64,000 nt of DNA from Fervidicoccaceae archaeon. GTDB taxonomy: Archaea > Thermoproteota > Thermoprotei_A > Sulfolobales > Fervidicoccaceae. Shown here piece after piece: positions 1-8,118 of the stretch. How positions within the stretch are numbered: the stretch's first letter is position 1; each line of letters begins with the position of its first letter. A program made the position numbers and the translations under genes. The stretch covers positions 16,907 through 80,906 of the forward strand of contig JAVYOA010000003.1 in assembly GCA_038734945.1 (NCBI GenBank), written 5' to 3'. The notes beneath the pieces are model-generated. The model did no database searches. It saw nothing but the letters and a program-made list of their open reading frames with translations, and was not told where the DNA came from.

Positions 1-496
1 GAAGCTCATTTGGAGATATTTTTTTCCCCTTGAACTCCTCCATAATTGTTTTTACGAATGATTCGATCACTGGTCCATAGCTCTCCATGGGAATGAGAAT
101 GTTTCCTAGTCTATGAATTTCTAGGTCACGAAGCATTAAATCATCTAGTTCAAACCTTCCCCTGAAGTAACCAGGTCCAAGGGATTTAGCTATATCATGA
201 TCTAGTGTTCCAGTCGTAGTTACTATTATATTGAAATGCCCGTCTCTGATCAGCTTCGCTATTAAACCTCTGAGACCAGTTGATACGATGTTTCCCGTAA
301 AGGAAAGGAATCTCAATTTGCTCTCTCTTACCCCTTCTTTTAGTATCTCTGCTGCCTCTGATAGATGCCCAGCTGTGAAGCCATGAACCATTGAATAGTA
401 TCTTAGGAGCTCCTTGCAGCTCCTTAGAACTTCGATGCTGGGGGGATCATCGATGATCTTTTCCCTGATCACGTCTTGTCTTCTCATTCTCTTCAT
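1..496 (-). CDS. dys: Deoxyhypusine synthase, N-terminal part (cut by window edge)
   Basis: This gene should make deoxyhypusine from spermidine and a lysine of aIF5A, the first step of hypusination. I translated the strand by hand: after about 45 residues comes a run with FTGNIVSTGLRG, then TTTGTLDHDIAKSLG and the ELDDLMLRDLEIHRLGN region, all typical of the NAD-dependent DHS family. About 165 residues are inside the window and the catalytic-lysine half lies outside. The chosen ATG at 496 overlaps the rtcB stop as ATGA, so the two genes are translationally coupled. A second ATG at 487 is possible. Confidence in the family is high; the C-terminus is not visible. Confidence 0.88.
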   Translation of the reverse strand, partial: MKRMRRQDVIREKIIDDPPSIEVLRSCKELLRYYSMVHGFTAGHLSEAAEILKEGVRESKLRFLSFTGNIVSTGLRGLIAKLIRDGHFNIIVTTTGTLDHDIAKSLGPGYFRGRFELDDLMLRDLEIHRLGNILIPMESYGPVIESFVKTIMEEFKGKKISPNEL

Positions 497-1941
497 CCCT
501 TCGTGACTCCAATTGGCTTAAGTCTTGCGACCAACTTCGCTATTCCAACTCTATCAGCCACTAGCGCAACCCTATCTACATCCTTGTAAGCAGAGGGTGC
601 TTCCTCTACTAACACTCCCTTTGAGGCCGCTCTAACATATATTCCCTGCCTATTGAGCTCTCTAATGAGCTGGTCTGCTGTGTAGTTTTTAAGAGCCTTG
701 GATCTGCTCATCCACCTGCCTGCTCCATGGGGAGCTGTGTACCACGTTCTTTCTCCTTTAGCAGATCCCACAAGAACATAGCTGGCTGTACCCATTGAAC
801 CTGGGATTAACACTACCTGCCCCACGCTTCTATGATCGCTTGGAATCTCTGGATGTCCGGGAGGAAATGCCCTCGTAGCTCCTTTTCTGTGAACTACAAG
901 CCCTCTTCGCTTTCCATTCAAAGTATATTCCTCGTATTTTGCTATATTATGGGCTACATCGTAAACTATTTCCAATCCCAGCTTCTCATCATCTGTAGAT
1001 AGGACTTTCTTGAAGGATTCCCTGACCCAATGTGTTATTAGCTGTCTGTTTGTCCATGCGTAGTTTGCTGCTGCTGCCATCGCCTTAAAATAGCTTTGTC
1101 CCTCTTCCGAGTTAAAAGGTATGCTTGCCAGCTCTCTGTCGGGAGGATTTATGCCGTATTTTCTCATTGCTCTCTCCATTATCTGGAGGTAGTCACTAGC
1201 TACTTGGTGTCCAAGGCCTCTGCTCCCTGTATGTATCATGACTGTGACCTGACCCACGTTGGTAATTCCTATCTGCTTTGCTATCTGCTCATCGTATATT
1301 TTATCAACAACCTGGATTTCAAGGAAATGGTTTCCACTACCTAAGCTCCCTAGTTCTGGAGCTCCTCTGCTTTTAGCCCTTTGAGAGACCTTCTCGGAAT
1401 CTGCCACTTTCCAGCTACCTCTCTCCTCAATATGTTCAGGATCTTCATTTCTTCCGTATCCCTTCTCTATTGCCCACTCCACGCCTCTATCAAGAACCTC
1501 ATCAAGCTGCGCAGTTGAGACTTTGATTTTCCCCTCACTTCCAAGGCCGCTGGGGACATTTACTGAGAGCTCATCCACTAGGTCCTTTATTTTTCCTTCA
1601 ATATCCTTTAGTTCGAGCTCGGTCCTCAACAGTCTTACTCCGCAGTTTATATCGTAGCCAACGCCTCCAGGGCTTATGACTCCCCCTTCCTCGACGCTCA
1701 TTCCAGCCACTCCTCCTATTGGGAATCCATATCCCTGGTGACCGTCTGGCATCACATAGCTTGCCCCCACAATTCCATTCAGACATGCCACATTTGCTGC
1801 CTGTTCGAGTGTCATATCCTCTCTCATCTTTGATAGGAGGAAGTCATCTGCAAATACTACTGCGGGAACCTTCATGCACGGCTTTTCTCCCTTCTCGATT
1901 ATCCATTCATAGTCGTTCAATTTCCTGACGTTTACAGGCAC
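493..1941 (-). CDS. rtcB: RNA-splicing ligase RtcB
   Basis: GTP- and Mn-dependent ligase that joins 2',3'-cyclic phosphate and 5'-OH RNA ends. In archaea it joins tRNA exons after intron removal. The 482-residue length is normal and no intein interrupts it. Visible motifs are GYDINCGVR around residue 100 (metal-binding Cys), GSLGSGNHF near the middle, and HGAGRWMSR in the last third, which carries the guanylylated His of the family. The start is preceded by GGGTGGTG. It is followed with an ATGA overlap by the deoxyhypusine synthase gene. Its role in tRNA exon joining is relevant to the tRNA-Gln half gene 5.5 kb away, although the proximity is probably coincidental. Confidence 0.95.
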   Translation of the reverse strand: MPVNVRKLNDYEWIIEKGEKPCMKVPAVVFADDFLLSKMREDMTLEQAANVACLNGIVGASYVMPDGHQGYGFPIGGVAGMSVEEGGVISPGGVGYDINCGVRLLRTELELKDIEGKIKDLVDELSVNVPSGLGSEGKIKVSTAQLDEVLDRGVEWAIEKGYGRNEDPEHIEERGSWKVADSEKVSQRAKSRGAPELGSLGSGNHFLEIQVVDKIYDEQIAKQIGITNVGQVTVMIHTGSRGLGHQVASDYLQIMERAMRKYGINPPDRELASIPFNSEEGQSYFKAMAAAANYAWTNRQLITHWVRESFKKVLSTDDEKLGLEIVYDVAHNIAKYEEYTLNGKRRGLVVHRKGATRAFPPGHPEIPSDHRSVGQVVLIPGSMGTASYVLVGSAKGERTWYTAPHGAGRWMSRSKALKNYTADQLIRELNRQGIYVRAASKGVLVEEAPSAYKDVDRVALVADRVGIAKLVARLKPIGVTKG

Positions 1942-2141
1942 GTTTCACCACCCTGCTCTTCTGAAGCTCCTGAGATTTTTGTGAAAATTCAATTTGCGAA
2001 AACTGAGCAATAGCAATTCTATTATAAGAAAATACCATTATAAGCTTGTCCGATGCATTCCGAAGCAAACAGTTATTTTTTTCCTCTTCCACATAGGAAT
2101 TGGGCAATGATTTGAATGGCGCAATATATGCCTCTCTGAAT

Positions 2142-2846
2142 TCATGATGAGGGGCCAAAGCTATGAGCCCGGTCAAGCAAAATTGCTTTTCCATTTTCCA
2201 TGTATATGACCCTTGAATTTTGAAATCTCGATATAATCCCCTCGTCGTGAGATGTCATCACTATGCCTGTCTCTCTCAGCTCCTCTCTGAGTATTCTTTC
2301 AAGAATAGCTCTCCTCTCTTTATCCAGATGGGAAAAAGGTTCATCTAGGAAAAGAAGGGATGGTTCTATTGAGATTGCTCTTACTATGGAAACAAGCTGC
2401 ATTTGACCAGAAGAAAGCTTCCTAGCATCTTTCTCGAGTATATCCTCAATTTTGAGCTCCTCCATCAGCTTAATTGTTCTCTCATATACTTCCTTTCCAT
2501 TCTTTCCTCTTATGCTTAGCCCAAGCAGGAGGTTTTCAAGAACTGTTCCCCTTACAATAATAGGCTTCTCATGAACAAATGTTATCTCTCTTCTGATTTC
2601 GATTTTCTTATTCTCAGGGAGAGACCAGAAGTTGGAATTGTTTACAAGGACATCTCCCCTAGAGGGTTTGTATATGAGTGCTGCTATTTTCATCAGGGTT
2701 GTCTTTCCTGCTCCATTTGGACCGAAAATTATTGTGGTCTCTCCACTTCGAAACGAAATAGTAATACCATCCAGAACCAAGTGGGCCTTGTTTCTATATT
2801 TATATTCAACGTCTTTCAAGACAACCTCAATCGGTTTCGCTTGCAC
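2142..2846 (-). CDS. tupC: Tungstate ABC importer, ATP-binding protein
   Basis: Cytoplasmic ATPase of a TupABC-type importer. Walker A GPNGAGKTT lies near residues 42-50, the signature is LSSGQ near residue 145, and Walker B LLFLDEP is followed by the H-loop in TSHD. About 234 residues is short for an ABC ATPase and leaves no C-terminal regulatory domain, as in TupC. I chose GTG at 2846 because GGTGA sits 6 nt upstream; TTG at 2852 is the alternative. It overlaps the end of the permease gene by 20 bp. The tungstate assignment rests on the binding protein at the head of the operon. Confidence 0.82.
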   Translation of the reverse strand: MQAKPIEVVLKDVEYKYRNKAHLVLDGITISFRSGETTIIFGPNGAGKTTLMKIAALIYKPSRGDVLVNNSNFWSLPENKKIEIRREITFVHEKPIIVRGTVLENLLLGLSIRGKNGKEVYERTIKLMEELKIEDILEKDARKLSSGQMQLVSIVRAISIEPSLLFLDEPFSHLDKERRAILERILREELRETGIVMTSHDEGIISRFQNSRVIYMENGKAILLDRAHSFGPSS

Positions 2847-3474
2847 TGCCAATCACCTTTAGTGCTAATCCTATTCCGATCATCAGTGCGAGTAAAGCGA
2901 GCCCGAGTTGAAGGCTATCAGCAAATTCCCCCTTTGATACGCCCAGAGCTATAGCAGTCGTCATGACCCTAGTGTATCCAGCTATATTTCCTCCAAGCAT
3001 AAGAGCAATCCCCAGTTCTCCAATTGCTCTCGAAAATGCCATTACTGCTGTGGCCAGGAGTCCATTTATGGATTCCCTTAGAATAAGCATGGCTGTCTGT
3101 ATCTGCGTTGCACCAAGAGTGATAGCAAGCTCCAGTATGCTATGAACTTTCTCCCTGAGAAGCCTGTAGCCCATAGAAACTATTATTGGAATAATTAGAA
3201 TTGCTTCTCCGATTATCATTGCCATAGGAGTATATAAGAGATGAAGGCTGCCTAGCGGTCCTGAAGAGCTTAGCAGAAAGTAAAGCAGTAGCCCAAGAAC
3301 AACTGTAGGGAAGCCGACAAGGGATTCCACTATGGCAGATCCCCATTCGGGAAGGCCTTTGAGTGAGAGCCTATATGCTAGTAAAATTCCAATTGGAAGC
3401 GCTATAATTGTGGCAACTCCAGAAATATAAATGGATCTCAATATTGTCATGACTGTTTCGTACTCCATATTCAA
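2827..3474 (-). CDS. tupB: Tungstate ABC importer, permease
   Basis: Membrane subunit of the importer, 215 residues with about five or six hydrophobic segments. The cytoplasmic EAA-type loop is recognisable as ELAITLGATQIQTAM, the coupling helix contacting the ATPase. Length and the region FSRAIGELGIALMLGGNI match the TupB/ModB-like permeases. The start is TTG at 3474 or ATG at 3468, both downstream of GGAG; its first codon overlaps the tupA stop. The three genes form a minus-strand operon in the order binding protein, permease, ATPase. Confidence 0.82.
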   Translation of the reverse strand: MNMEYETVMTILRSIYISGVATIIALPIGILLAYRLSLKGLPEWGSAIVESLVGFPTVVLGLLLYFLLSSSGPLGSLHLLYTPMAMIIGEAILIIPIIVSMGYRLLREKVHSILELAITLGATQIQTAMLILRESINGLLATAVMAFSRAIGELGIALMLGGNIAGYTRVMTTAIALGVSKGEFADSLQLGLALLALMIGIGLALKVIGSASETD

Positions 3475-4376
3475 CCATCTCCTGCTAGCATGTTCCAGAC
3501 ATTGTTCAGAAATTCCTCTTTTCCATATGCTGGAAAAAAGAGAGGCGAGCCGTAGTCAGATACTCCAAAATTGCCAATGAGCTCTTGACTTCCATCAACA
3601 AAATCAACAAACTCCTTTGCAGCTTCAGCTTCACTCCCCCTGCATCCAGAAACTAGATAGGAGCTATAGACGTTTATGAGCTCAGTCGAGTTATAAAACA
3701 GAATAGTTAAATTGGGAATGCTTCCGCTCTTCTCGAATACAAGATAGGTTCCTATGTCGCTGAGAGTGTAGGCTTTGAGCTCGTTTGCCATTATCAAAGC
3801 CTGATCCATTCCTCCTCCTATTACTTTATACCATTTCTTTCCCATAGGGTTCAATCCAGTTTCATTCCAAATCTGGAGCTCTTTCACATTTGTACCTGAG
3901 TTATCTCCCCTGCTTATAAAAACAGCTTCATCTCTCTCTCCAGCTAAGAATATCCTAGTGAAAGCTTCCGAAGCATTATGAGCTGTGCTCACGTTAGCAG
4001 GATCGTTCTTAGGACCAACAATCACAAAGAAGTTATAGGCAAATATGTGATGGTAATAAATCGAGGAAGTGGATAAGTATTTTTTTTCTAGGCTCGGTGC
4101 ATGGACGAGAACAGCGCAGGATTCTCCTCTCCTGGCTAGCTCAAGAGCAGCTCCGCTTCCAACTGGTATGAACTCTACGGAAATCCAGGGATGGGAGGAC
4201 TCAAAAGCTGAGCCAAGATAGTCCAAAAGCCCCGTAGCATAAAGCGAAGTCGTAGTTGAAACTAGGAGTCTCGTCTGCTGCGGGAAAAGAATGTGATATG
4301 TGAAAATGGAGAGAATCGCTATAGTAGCAAAAGCTGCCAGAAAAACATAAACAATTCTGAAGCTAAGCTTGTACAA
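3471..4376 (-). CDS. tupA: Tungstate-binding protein, membrane anchored
   Basis: Extracytoplasmic oxyanion-binding protein. One hydrophobic N-terminal segment (residues about 8-28) is an uncleaved anchor or signal peptide with no lipobox Cys. The mature part opens with LLVSTTTSLYATG: the TTTS motif is the hallmark of the TupA tungstate family, which separates it from ModA and WtpA. A second ligand-loop region is SRGDNSGTN. TTG start at 4376 with GGTGA 6 nt upstream. Tungsten import fits an anaerobic archaeon using tungsten oxidoreductases, none of which are in this window. Confidence 0.85.
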   Translation of the reverse strand: MYKLSFRIVYVFLAAFATIAILSIFTYHILFPQQTRLLVSTTTSLYATGLLDYLGSAFESSHPWISVEFIPVGSGAALELARRGESCAVLVHAPSLEKKYLSTSSIYYHHIFAYNFFVIVGPKNDPANVSTAHNASEAFTRIFLAGERDEAVFISRGDNSGTNVKELQIWNETGLNPMGKKWYKVIGGGMDQALIMANELKAYTLSDIGTYLVFEKSGSIPNLTILFYNSTELINVYSSYLVSGCRGSEAEAAKEFVDFVDGSQELIGNFGVSDYGSPLFFPAYGKEEFLNNVWNMLAGDG

Positions 4377-4525
4377 CTTTATTCACCATTCATTTCTCCT
4401 GCCTTCCAGCGTACAGTTTATTTGACTCGTAGTTATTTAAAAAAATATTATGTATAACAATAGACATTTGCATTCTATCCCTTTTCGGTCTTCAATGTAG
4501 GAAAAATGCTATGGGGGGGTAAGAG

Positions 4526-5605
4526 CTGATATTTGAATTTGTTGATCCAAAGAAAAGAGTGCTGAGATTGAGAGTTGAGAACTCGGATGATCTCTGGGTG
4601 CTTTACACCCTGCTCAGAGAAGGAGATCAAGTTACAATGAGGACTCTAAGAGAGATCAAGCAGGGTGAAGGAGGAAGAAGTAGAAGAGTCCCAATGATAT
4701 TAACAATAGTTATGAAGCACATGGAATTTCAACCATTCACTAACAAACTCAGAATAAGGGGATCTGTTATAGAGGGGCCTGATGTCTTTGGTCTCCTGGG
4801 ATCGCATCACACGCTCTCAGTGGATGTCGGTGATGAGCTCATTGTCTTCAGGGAGGATGGATGGAGCGGAAGAGATTTACAGAGATTGGAGAAACTGTCA
4901 ATGAAGTTAGGCTCCATTCTAATAGTGGCAATTGATTATGATGAAGTTGGAATCAGCATTTATAGGAGACAGGGGGTGAAAGGAGTTCTCAACAGAGATC
5001 TGAAACTCAGCGGGAAGGGAAGCGAAAGCAGGGATGTTGAGCTCAGAGATGCATTGAGAGAAATTGCTAGAGACATTGAACTGATTCTGAAGAAAGAAAG
5101 TGACATTGTTGGAATTATAGTAGCAGGACCTGGGTTCTTGAAGGAACAACTGGCATCTGAGCTATCCGAACTGGTGAGAAATATGCCTATTGCTGTCGAG
5201 AGTGCGAGCATGGGGGGAGAAGCGGGAGTGAGGGAAGCAATAGCCAGAGGTAAGCCAGCTGAGCTGTTGAGAAGCCAGGAAATGCAGGAGATAGATCGCA
5301 TTTTGGATAGAGCACTGGAGCTATTGGGAGAGAAGCCTGGTTACATTGCTATTGGATTGGAGGAATGTGAAAGAGCTTCATTGATGGGAGCTGTGGATCT
5401 TTCCTTGGTTCTCGATGAGCTCCTTTCCGTTCAGAGAAAAGAAATGAGGGAAAAGGTCGAGGCCATACTAGAAAGGATTTACTCGTATGGAGGGAAAATA
5501 CATGTAGTCCCAAGCAGTTCTCCCGCAGGTGAAAGAGTTTTTTCTCTTGGTGGGATCATATGCTTGCTAAGATTCCCAGTTAAGGAAGAGAGGGGGAATA
5601 ATTAA
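4526..5605 (+). CDS. pelA: Protein pelota homolog (aPelota), ribosome rescue
   Basis: Archaeal Dom34/Pelota, which enters the A site of stalled ribosomes with aEF1A and ABCE1. Three domains are visible: an Lsm-like N-terminal domain (about residues 1-135), then eRF1 domain 2-like and domain 3-like parts, with no GGQ, as expected. The first GTG is at 4559, but the family N-terminus extends upstream: in-frame codons give IFEFVDPKKRVLRLRVEN, matching the usual opening strand. The only start-like codon after the in-frame stop at 4520 is CTG at 4526, 5 nt after the G-run at 4513-4519. I therefore place the start at this CTG; GTG 4559 would remove strand 1. The 3' end overlaps the convergent radical SAM gene by 4 bp. 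Confidence 0.85.
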   Translation: MIFEFVDPKKRVLRLRVENSDDLWVLYTLLREGDQVTMRTLREIKQGEGGRSRRVPMILTIVMKHMEFQPFTNKLRIRGSVIEGPDVFGLLGSHHTLSVDVGDELIVFREDGWSGRDLQRLEKLSMKLGSILIVAIDYDEVGISIYRRQGVKGVLNRDLKLSGKGSESRDVELRDALREIARDIELILKKESDIVGIIVAGPGFLKEQLASELSELVRNMPIAVESASMGGEAGVREAIARGKPAELLRSQEMQEIDRILDRALELLGEKPGYIAIGLEECERASLMGAVDLSLVLDELLSVQRKEMREKVEAILERIYSYGGKIHVVPSSSPAGERVFSLGGIICLLRFPVKEERGNN

Positions 5606-6654
5606 AACATTATCCTCTCTCTATTGAGAACAAACCTATCATCTGTTGGATGCGATTCTATAATCTCCGCTGCTCTTCCCACATTTATCTTTCTTATTGT
5701 CTCTAGATCATCCGGGTGAAAGCAGAGCCCCCATCTGCATTCAAACAAAATACCTTTCTCTACATATGAAGCTGTCCTGTGCGCATCATAATCTAGAAGA
5801 ACTCCAAATATCACTGTTCCTTCACTCGTACTCTTCTCATATATCTTCAGATCGCTTCGAATGGTCCTTAGAAATCTGTTCCTAGTTTGAATTCTATCCT
5901 TAAATGATGCGGGGCAAAAGTGTATTGGTATTTTCAATCCCAGCTTCATAGCTTCTCTCATAGCATTTAGAGCAGTTTCAGCACTTCCCACAATAGACTT
6001 CCCATCCTTTGACACGATGAATCCAGCTAGTTGGAGAGAATCAACATTGCTTTCGCTCACGTCAAGCTCATTTATGTTTAAGAAGTCAGCTCCAATGCTA
6101 TCAAGAAAAACAGCTAAGTCCACAATTTCCTTCTCTCTTCCTGGAATTGCTGGAATCTCGGCTCCTACTGACATCGATGTTTCCCTTTTTGCTTCATTAA
6201 TCCTCTTAAGAGTAGCTATTTCTGTTGGATGAAATCTTATCTCATCCAACCCTGCTCTATCCAATCTCTTTAGAATGTCCCTCCTGATCAAGATCCCATT
6301 TGTGTACAAATGAAGATGAAAGGATGAGCCAAAGGAGGATTTTAGTGCCTCTATGATGGAAATTGTTCTTTCTAATCTTTCCAGCGGGTCTCCTCCGGTT
6401 AGACTCGCCGAATCAGCTCCGCTCCTTTCAATCTCAGATATCATGTCATCGATGCTCTTCACCTCTTTCTCGTTCACATAGAAAACATCTTTTCTAATTC
6501 TGTTTAACCCAACTGGACAGTAATAGCACCTTTCCCTGCACAGACCTGTAACAAAGATAACTGCCTTGCTTCCCTGAAAGCATAGAGAGCAGCCCCTCGA
6601 AACTCGATCTCCATATATTGCCGAATAATTTGCGATCTTCAAGCTATAGCTCAA
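5602..6654 (-). CDS. Radical SAM protein, archaeal COG2108-like, function unknown
   Basis: Radical SAM enzyme of 350 residues. The cluster motif is C39-x3-C43-x2-C46 (GLCRERCYYCPVG), followed by TGGDPL (the GGE-like SAM contact). Two more cysteines at 22 and 25 precede it and two lie in a C-terminal FECRWGLCFHP segment, hinting at an additional metal site. TTG start at 6654, 4 nt after the stop of the nucleotidyltransferase gene, so the two form an operon. No substrate can be named; the resemblance is to conserved archaeal radical SAM proteins that lack an assigned reaction. Confidence 0.75.
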   Translation of the reverse strand: MSYSLKIANYSAIYGDRVSRGCSLCFQGSKAVIFVTGLCRERCYYCPVGLNRIRKDVFYVNEKEVKSIDDMISEIERSGADSASLTGGDPLERLERTISIIEALKSSFGSSFHLHLYTNGILIRRDILKRLDRAGLDEIRFHPTEIATLKRINEAKRETSMSVGAEIPAIPGREKEIVDLAVFLDSIGADFLNINELDVSESNVDSLQLAGFIVSKDGKSIVGSAETALNAMREAMKLGLKIPIHFCPASFKDRIQTRNRFLRTIRSDLKIYEKSTSEGTVIFGVLLDYDAHRTASYVEKGILFECRWGLCFHPDDLETIRKINVGRAAEIIESHPTDDRFVLNRERIMF

Positions 6655-6658
6655 GAAG

Positions 6659-7375
6659 CTATCTCCCTCTCAAAGCTCTTCTGACAGCAGGGTCCCTTTC
6701 CGCTATTTCCTTCAACTTCTGTTCAAAGCTCTCACCTGTGCTCACAAGCTCGCTTAAGTAAACTCCTGTTCTTCCTATTTTATCCCTTCTACTGAGAACT
6801 CTCATTCTTTCCAAGACTGTTTCGAGGCTTATGCCAAGCAGTGATGCCACTTCCCCCTCCCTTCCTAAAATGCTGGACACCAGATAACCGTGCTCAATCG
6901 GCTTGATCAATTCCAATCTCTTATTGACGCCCAGGACTCTTTTCCCTTCTTGAAGCTCCTCAAGAGAAATTGAACCTCCAAACTTATAGAACTCAACCTC
7001 CCTGCTTTGAAGCCTCGCAAGCGGAAAGCTGACAACTATTAAACCCTCTGGATCTAATGTTATGTATCCCTTTGGAGTGCTCATGGGCGTGGCTTGAACA
7101 ATTTTTCGCTCGAACTGCTTGAGCCCAAATCTATCTAGAGCTATTTCTATTATATATGATGGAGTCATATTGAGGACAGCTATATCAACATCGCTCTTTT
7201 CGTGAACATCTCCTCTTGCAACACTTCCGTGGAGAAGGGGATCAGCTCCCGCTTTCTTGAGAGCTTCCATAATTTTTGAGGCAATTTTTCTCTTCTCCGT
7301 GAGAAGCTCTATATCCTTCTGTTCATATAGTATGATCCGCTCATCCAGATTTCTGGATATCTTCTCTCTGACCAT
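6659..7375 (-). CDS. Nucleotidyltransferase-fold protein (pol beta-like)
   Basis: About 238 residues with an N-terminal nucleotidyltransferase domain. The active-site pattern is HGSVARGDV followed by KSDVDIAV, giving the GSxxRG and DxD metal-binding residues. The C-terminal third looks helical with a possible winged helix (LLGISLETVLERMRVLSRR). It resembles a conserved archaeal family of predicted nucleotidyltransferases without a known substrate. ATG at 7375 is preferred because GGGG lies 6 nt upstream; TTG at 7387 is possible. The tRNA-Gln half gene lies directly upstream on the same strand, about 44 nt from this ATG, so the two may share a transcript. Confidence 0.72.
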   Translation of the reverse strand: MVREKISRNLDERIILYEQKDIELLTEKRKIASKIMEALKKAGADPLLHGSVARGDVHEKSDVDIAVLNMTPSYIIEIALDRFGLKQFERKIVQATPMSTPKGYITLDPEGLIVVSFPLARLQSREVEFYKFGGSISLEELQEGKRVLGVNKRLELIKPIEHGYLVSSILGREGEVASLLGISLETVLERMRVLSRRDKIGRTGVYLSELVSTGESFEQKLKEIAERDPAVRRALRGR

Positions 7376-7418
7376 CCTGTTCCCCAATTTCTACAAAGAG
7401 AGGGGGGAGGAGGCTGGT

Positions 7419-7456
7419 CCAAAGCCCCGCATCCTTGGCCGCTAGACTACCCGGCT
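7419..7456 (-). tRNA. tRNA-Gln(UUG), 5' half only: candidate split tRNA
   Basis: Read on the minus strand from 7456, the bases form an acceptor 5' strand AGCCGGG, then TA, a D-arm (GTCT loop GGAT), G26, the anticodon 5' stem CGGGG and the loop CTTTGG with anticodon TTG. This matches positions 1-37 of crenarchaeal tRNA-Gln. After position 37 it continues ACCAGCCTCC then a C-run, and enters a protein gene; no anticodon 3' stem, T-arm or acceptor 3' strand follows. A TATA element TTAAAAG lies at -33, almost the same spacing (-34) as before the intact tRNA-Pro. It is either the 5' half of a trans-spliced tRNA or a decayed fragment. I saw no 3' half in the window. Confidence 0.68.
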
Positions 7457-7482
7457 GCTGTCATAAAAGTTAGTTAGGCAAG

Positions 7483-7489
7483 CTTTTAA
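7483..7489 (-). promoter_or_regulatory. TATA box of the tRNA-Gln half gene
   Basis: TTAAAAG on the minus strand, starting 33 nt upstream of tRNA position 1 and preceded by a purine-rich BRE-like stretch. The intact tRNA-Pro has the same heptamer 34 nt upstream of its first base, which argues that the half gene is transcribed. Confidence 0.5.
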
Positions 7490-7573
7490 GTTTTAGCCCA
7501 CTCTGAAATGCGGATAACCATCAATATTCACAATGAGATTCTAGGAAATGACTTCATGAACTGAGCAAGGGCT

Positions 7574-8053
7574 CTATTCTTCGCTCTCTTCCTCTAGCTC
7601 CAGTTCCTTTTCCTCTTTAGCTAGCTCCTCCAAGGATGGCTTTCTAGTTGTTTCCTCCAAGAGATCCTCCAGGATTTTTGCATCATCTTCTCTTATGTAT
7701 GGAGCGACTGCTGCAACCCCCCTATCATGATAATTCTCCTCGCTTACTTTCAGACTCTCATAGACTATGAGATACACAGGAAGGGTTGCTATTATCGTGT
7801 CCTTGCCGGTTCTCTTAAGTCCAAAATCTCTATATCTCGCAATAACTTCTTTATCTGAGCCTACCTTCAGTTCTATTTCTATGGAATCTCTTAGGATCAT
7901 GAAGTCGCTAAAAGTTGGTAACCACTCATTCATGAGAAGATCCTTAGCAACGCTCTTAACGACATCCTCCAGTTGACCTTCTAATACTTCCTTCTTTTTG
8001 ATCTTACCTGAATGTGCCTGAATTACAATGCAACTCTGCCTTTGAGATGACAT
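7574..8053 (-). CDS. Conserved crenarchaeal protein of unknown function
   Basis: A 159-residue soluble protein that I do not recognise firmly; size and composition recall the crenarchaeal DUF2286 family, but this is only an impression. The N-terminal two thirds look alpha/beta with no catalytic motif. The last 30 residues are strongly acidic (repeated E in LAKEEKELELEEESEE), typical of a flexible tail. It is a single gene between the tRNA half and the aminotransferase, all on the minus strand. There is no signal peptide or membrane segment. Confidence 0.6.
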   Translation of the reverse strand: MSSQRQSCIVIQAHSGKIKKKEVLEGQLEDVVKSVAKDLLMNEWLPTFSDFMILRDSIEIELKVGSDKEVIARYRDFGLKRTGKDTIIATLPVYLIVYESLKVSEENYHDRGVAAVAPYIREDDAKILEDLLEETTRKPSLEELAKEEKELELEEESEE

Positions 8054-8118
8054 TACCCGGACACCAAACTAGCTGCTCTATTTAAGAATAAGGAGAGGTT
8101 AAAAAAGGTTCTCAATTT

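Noticed and set aside
2005..2018. Third copy of the GCAATAGCA word upstream of rtcB
   Set aside because: Shares only GAGCAATAGCA, lacks the CCGG palindrome and lies antisense to the neighbouring gene; AT-rich coincidence is likely.
1907..2194. Small protein in the rtcB-tupC gap
   Set aside because: Open frame without ribosome site, spanning two gene ends, with low-quality composition.
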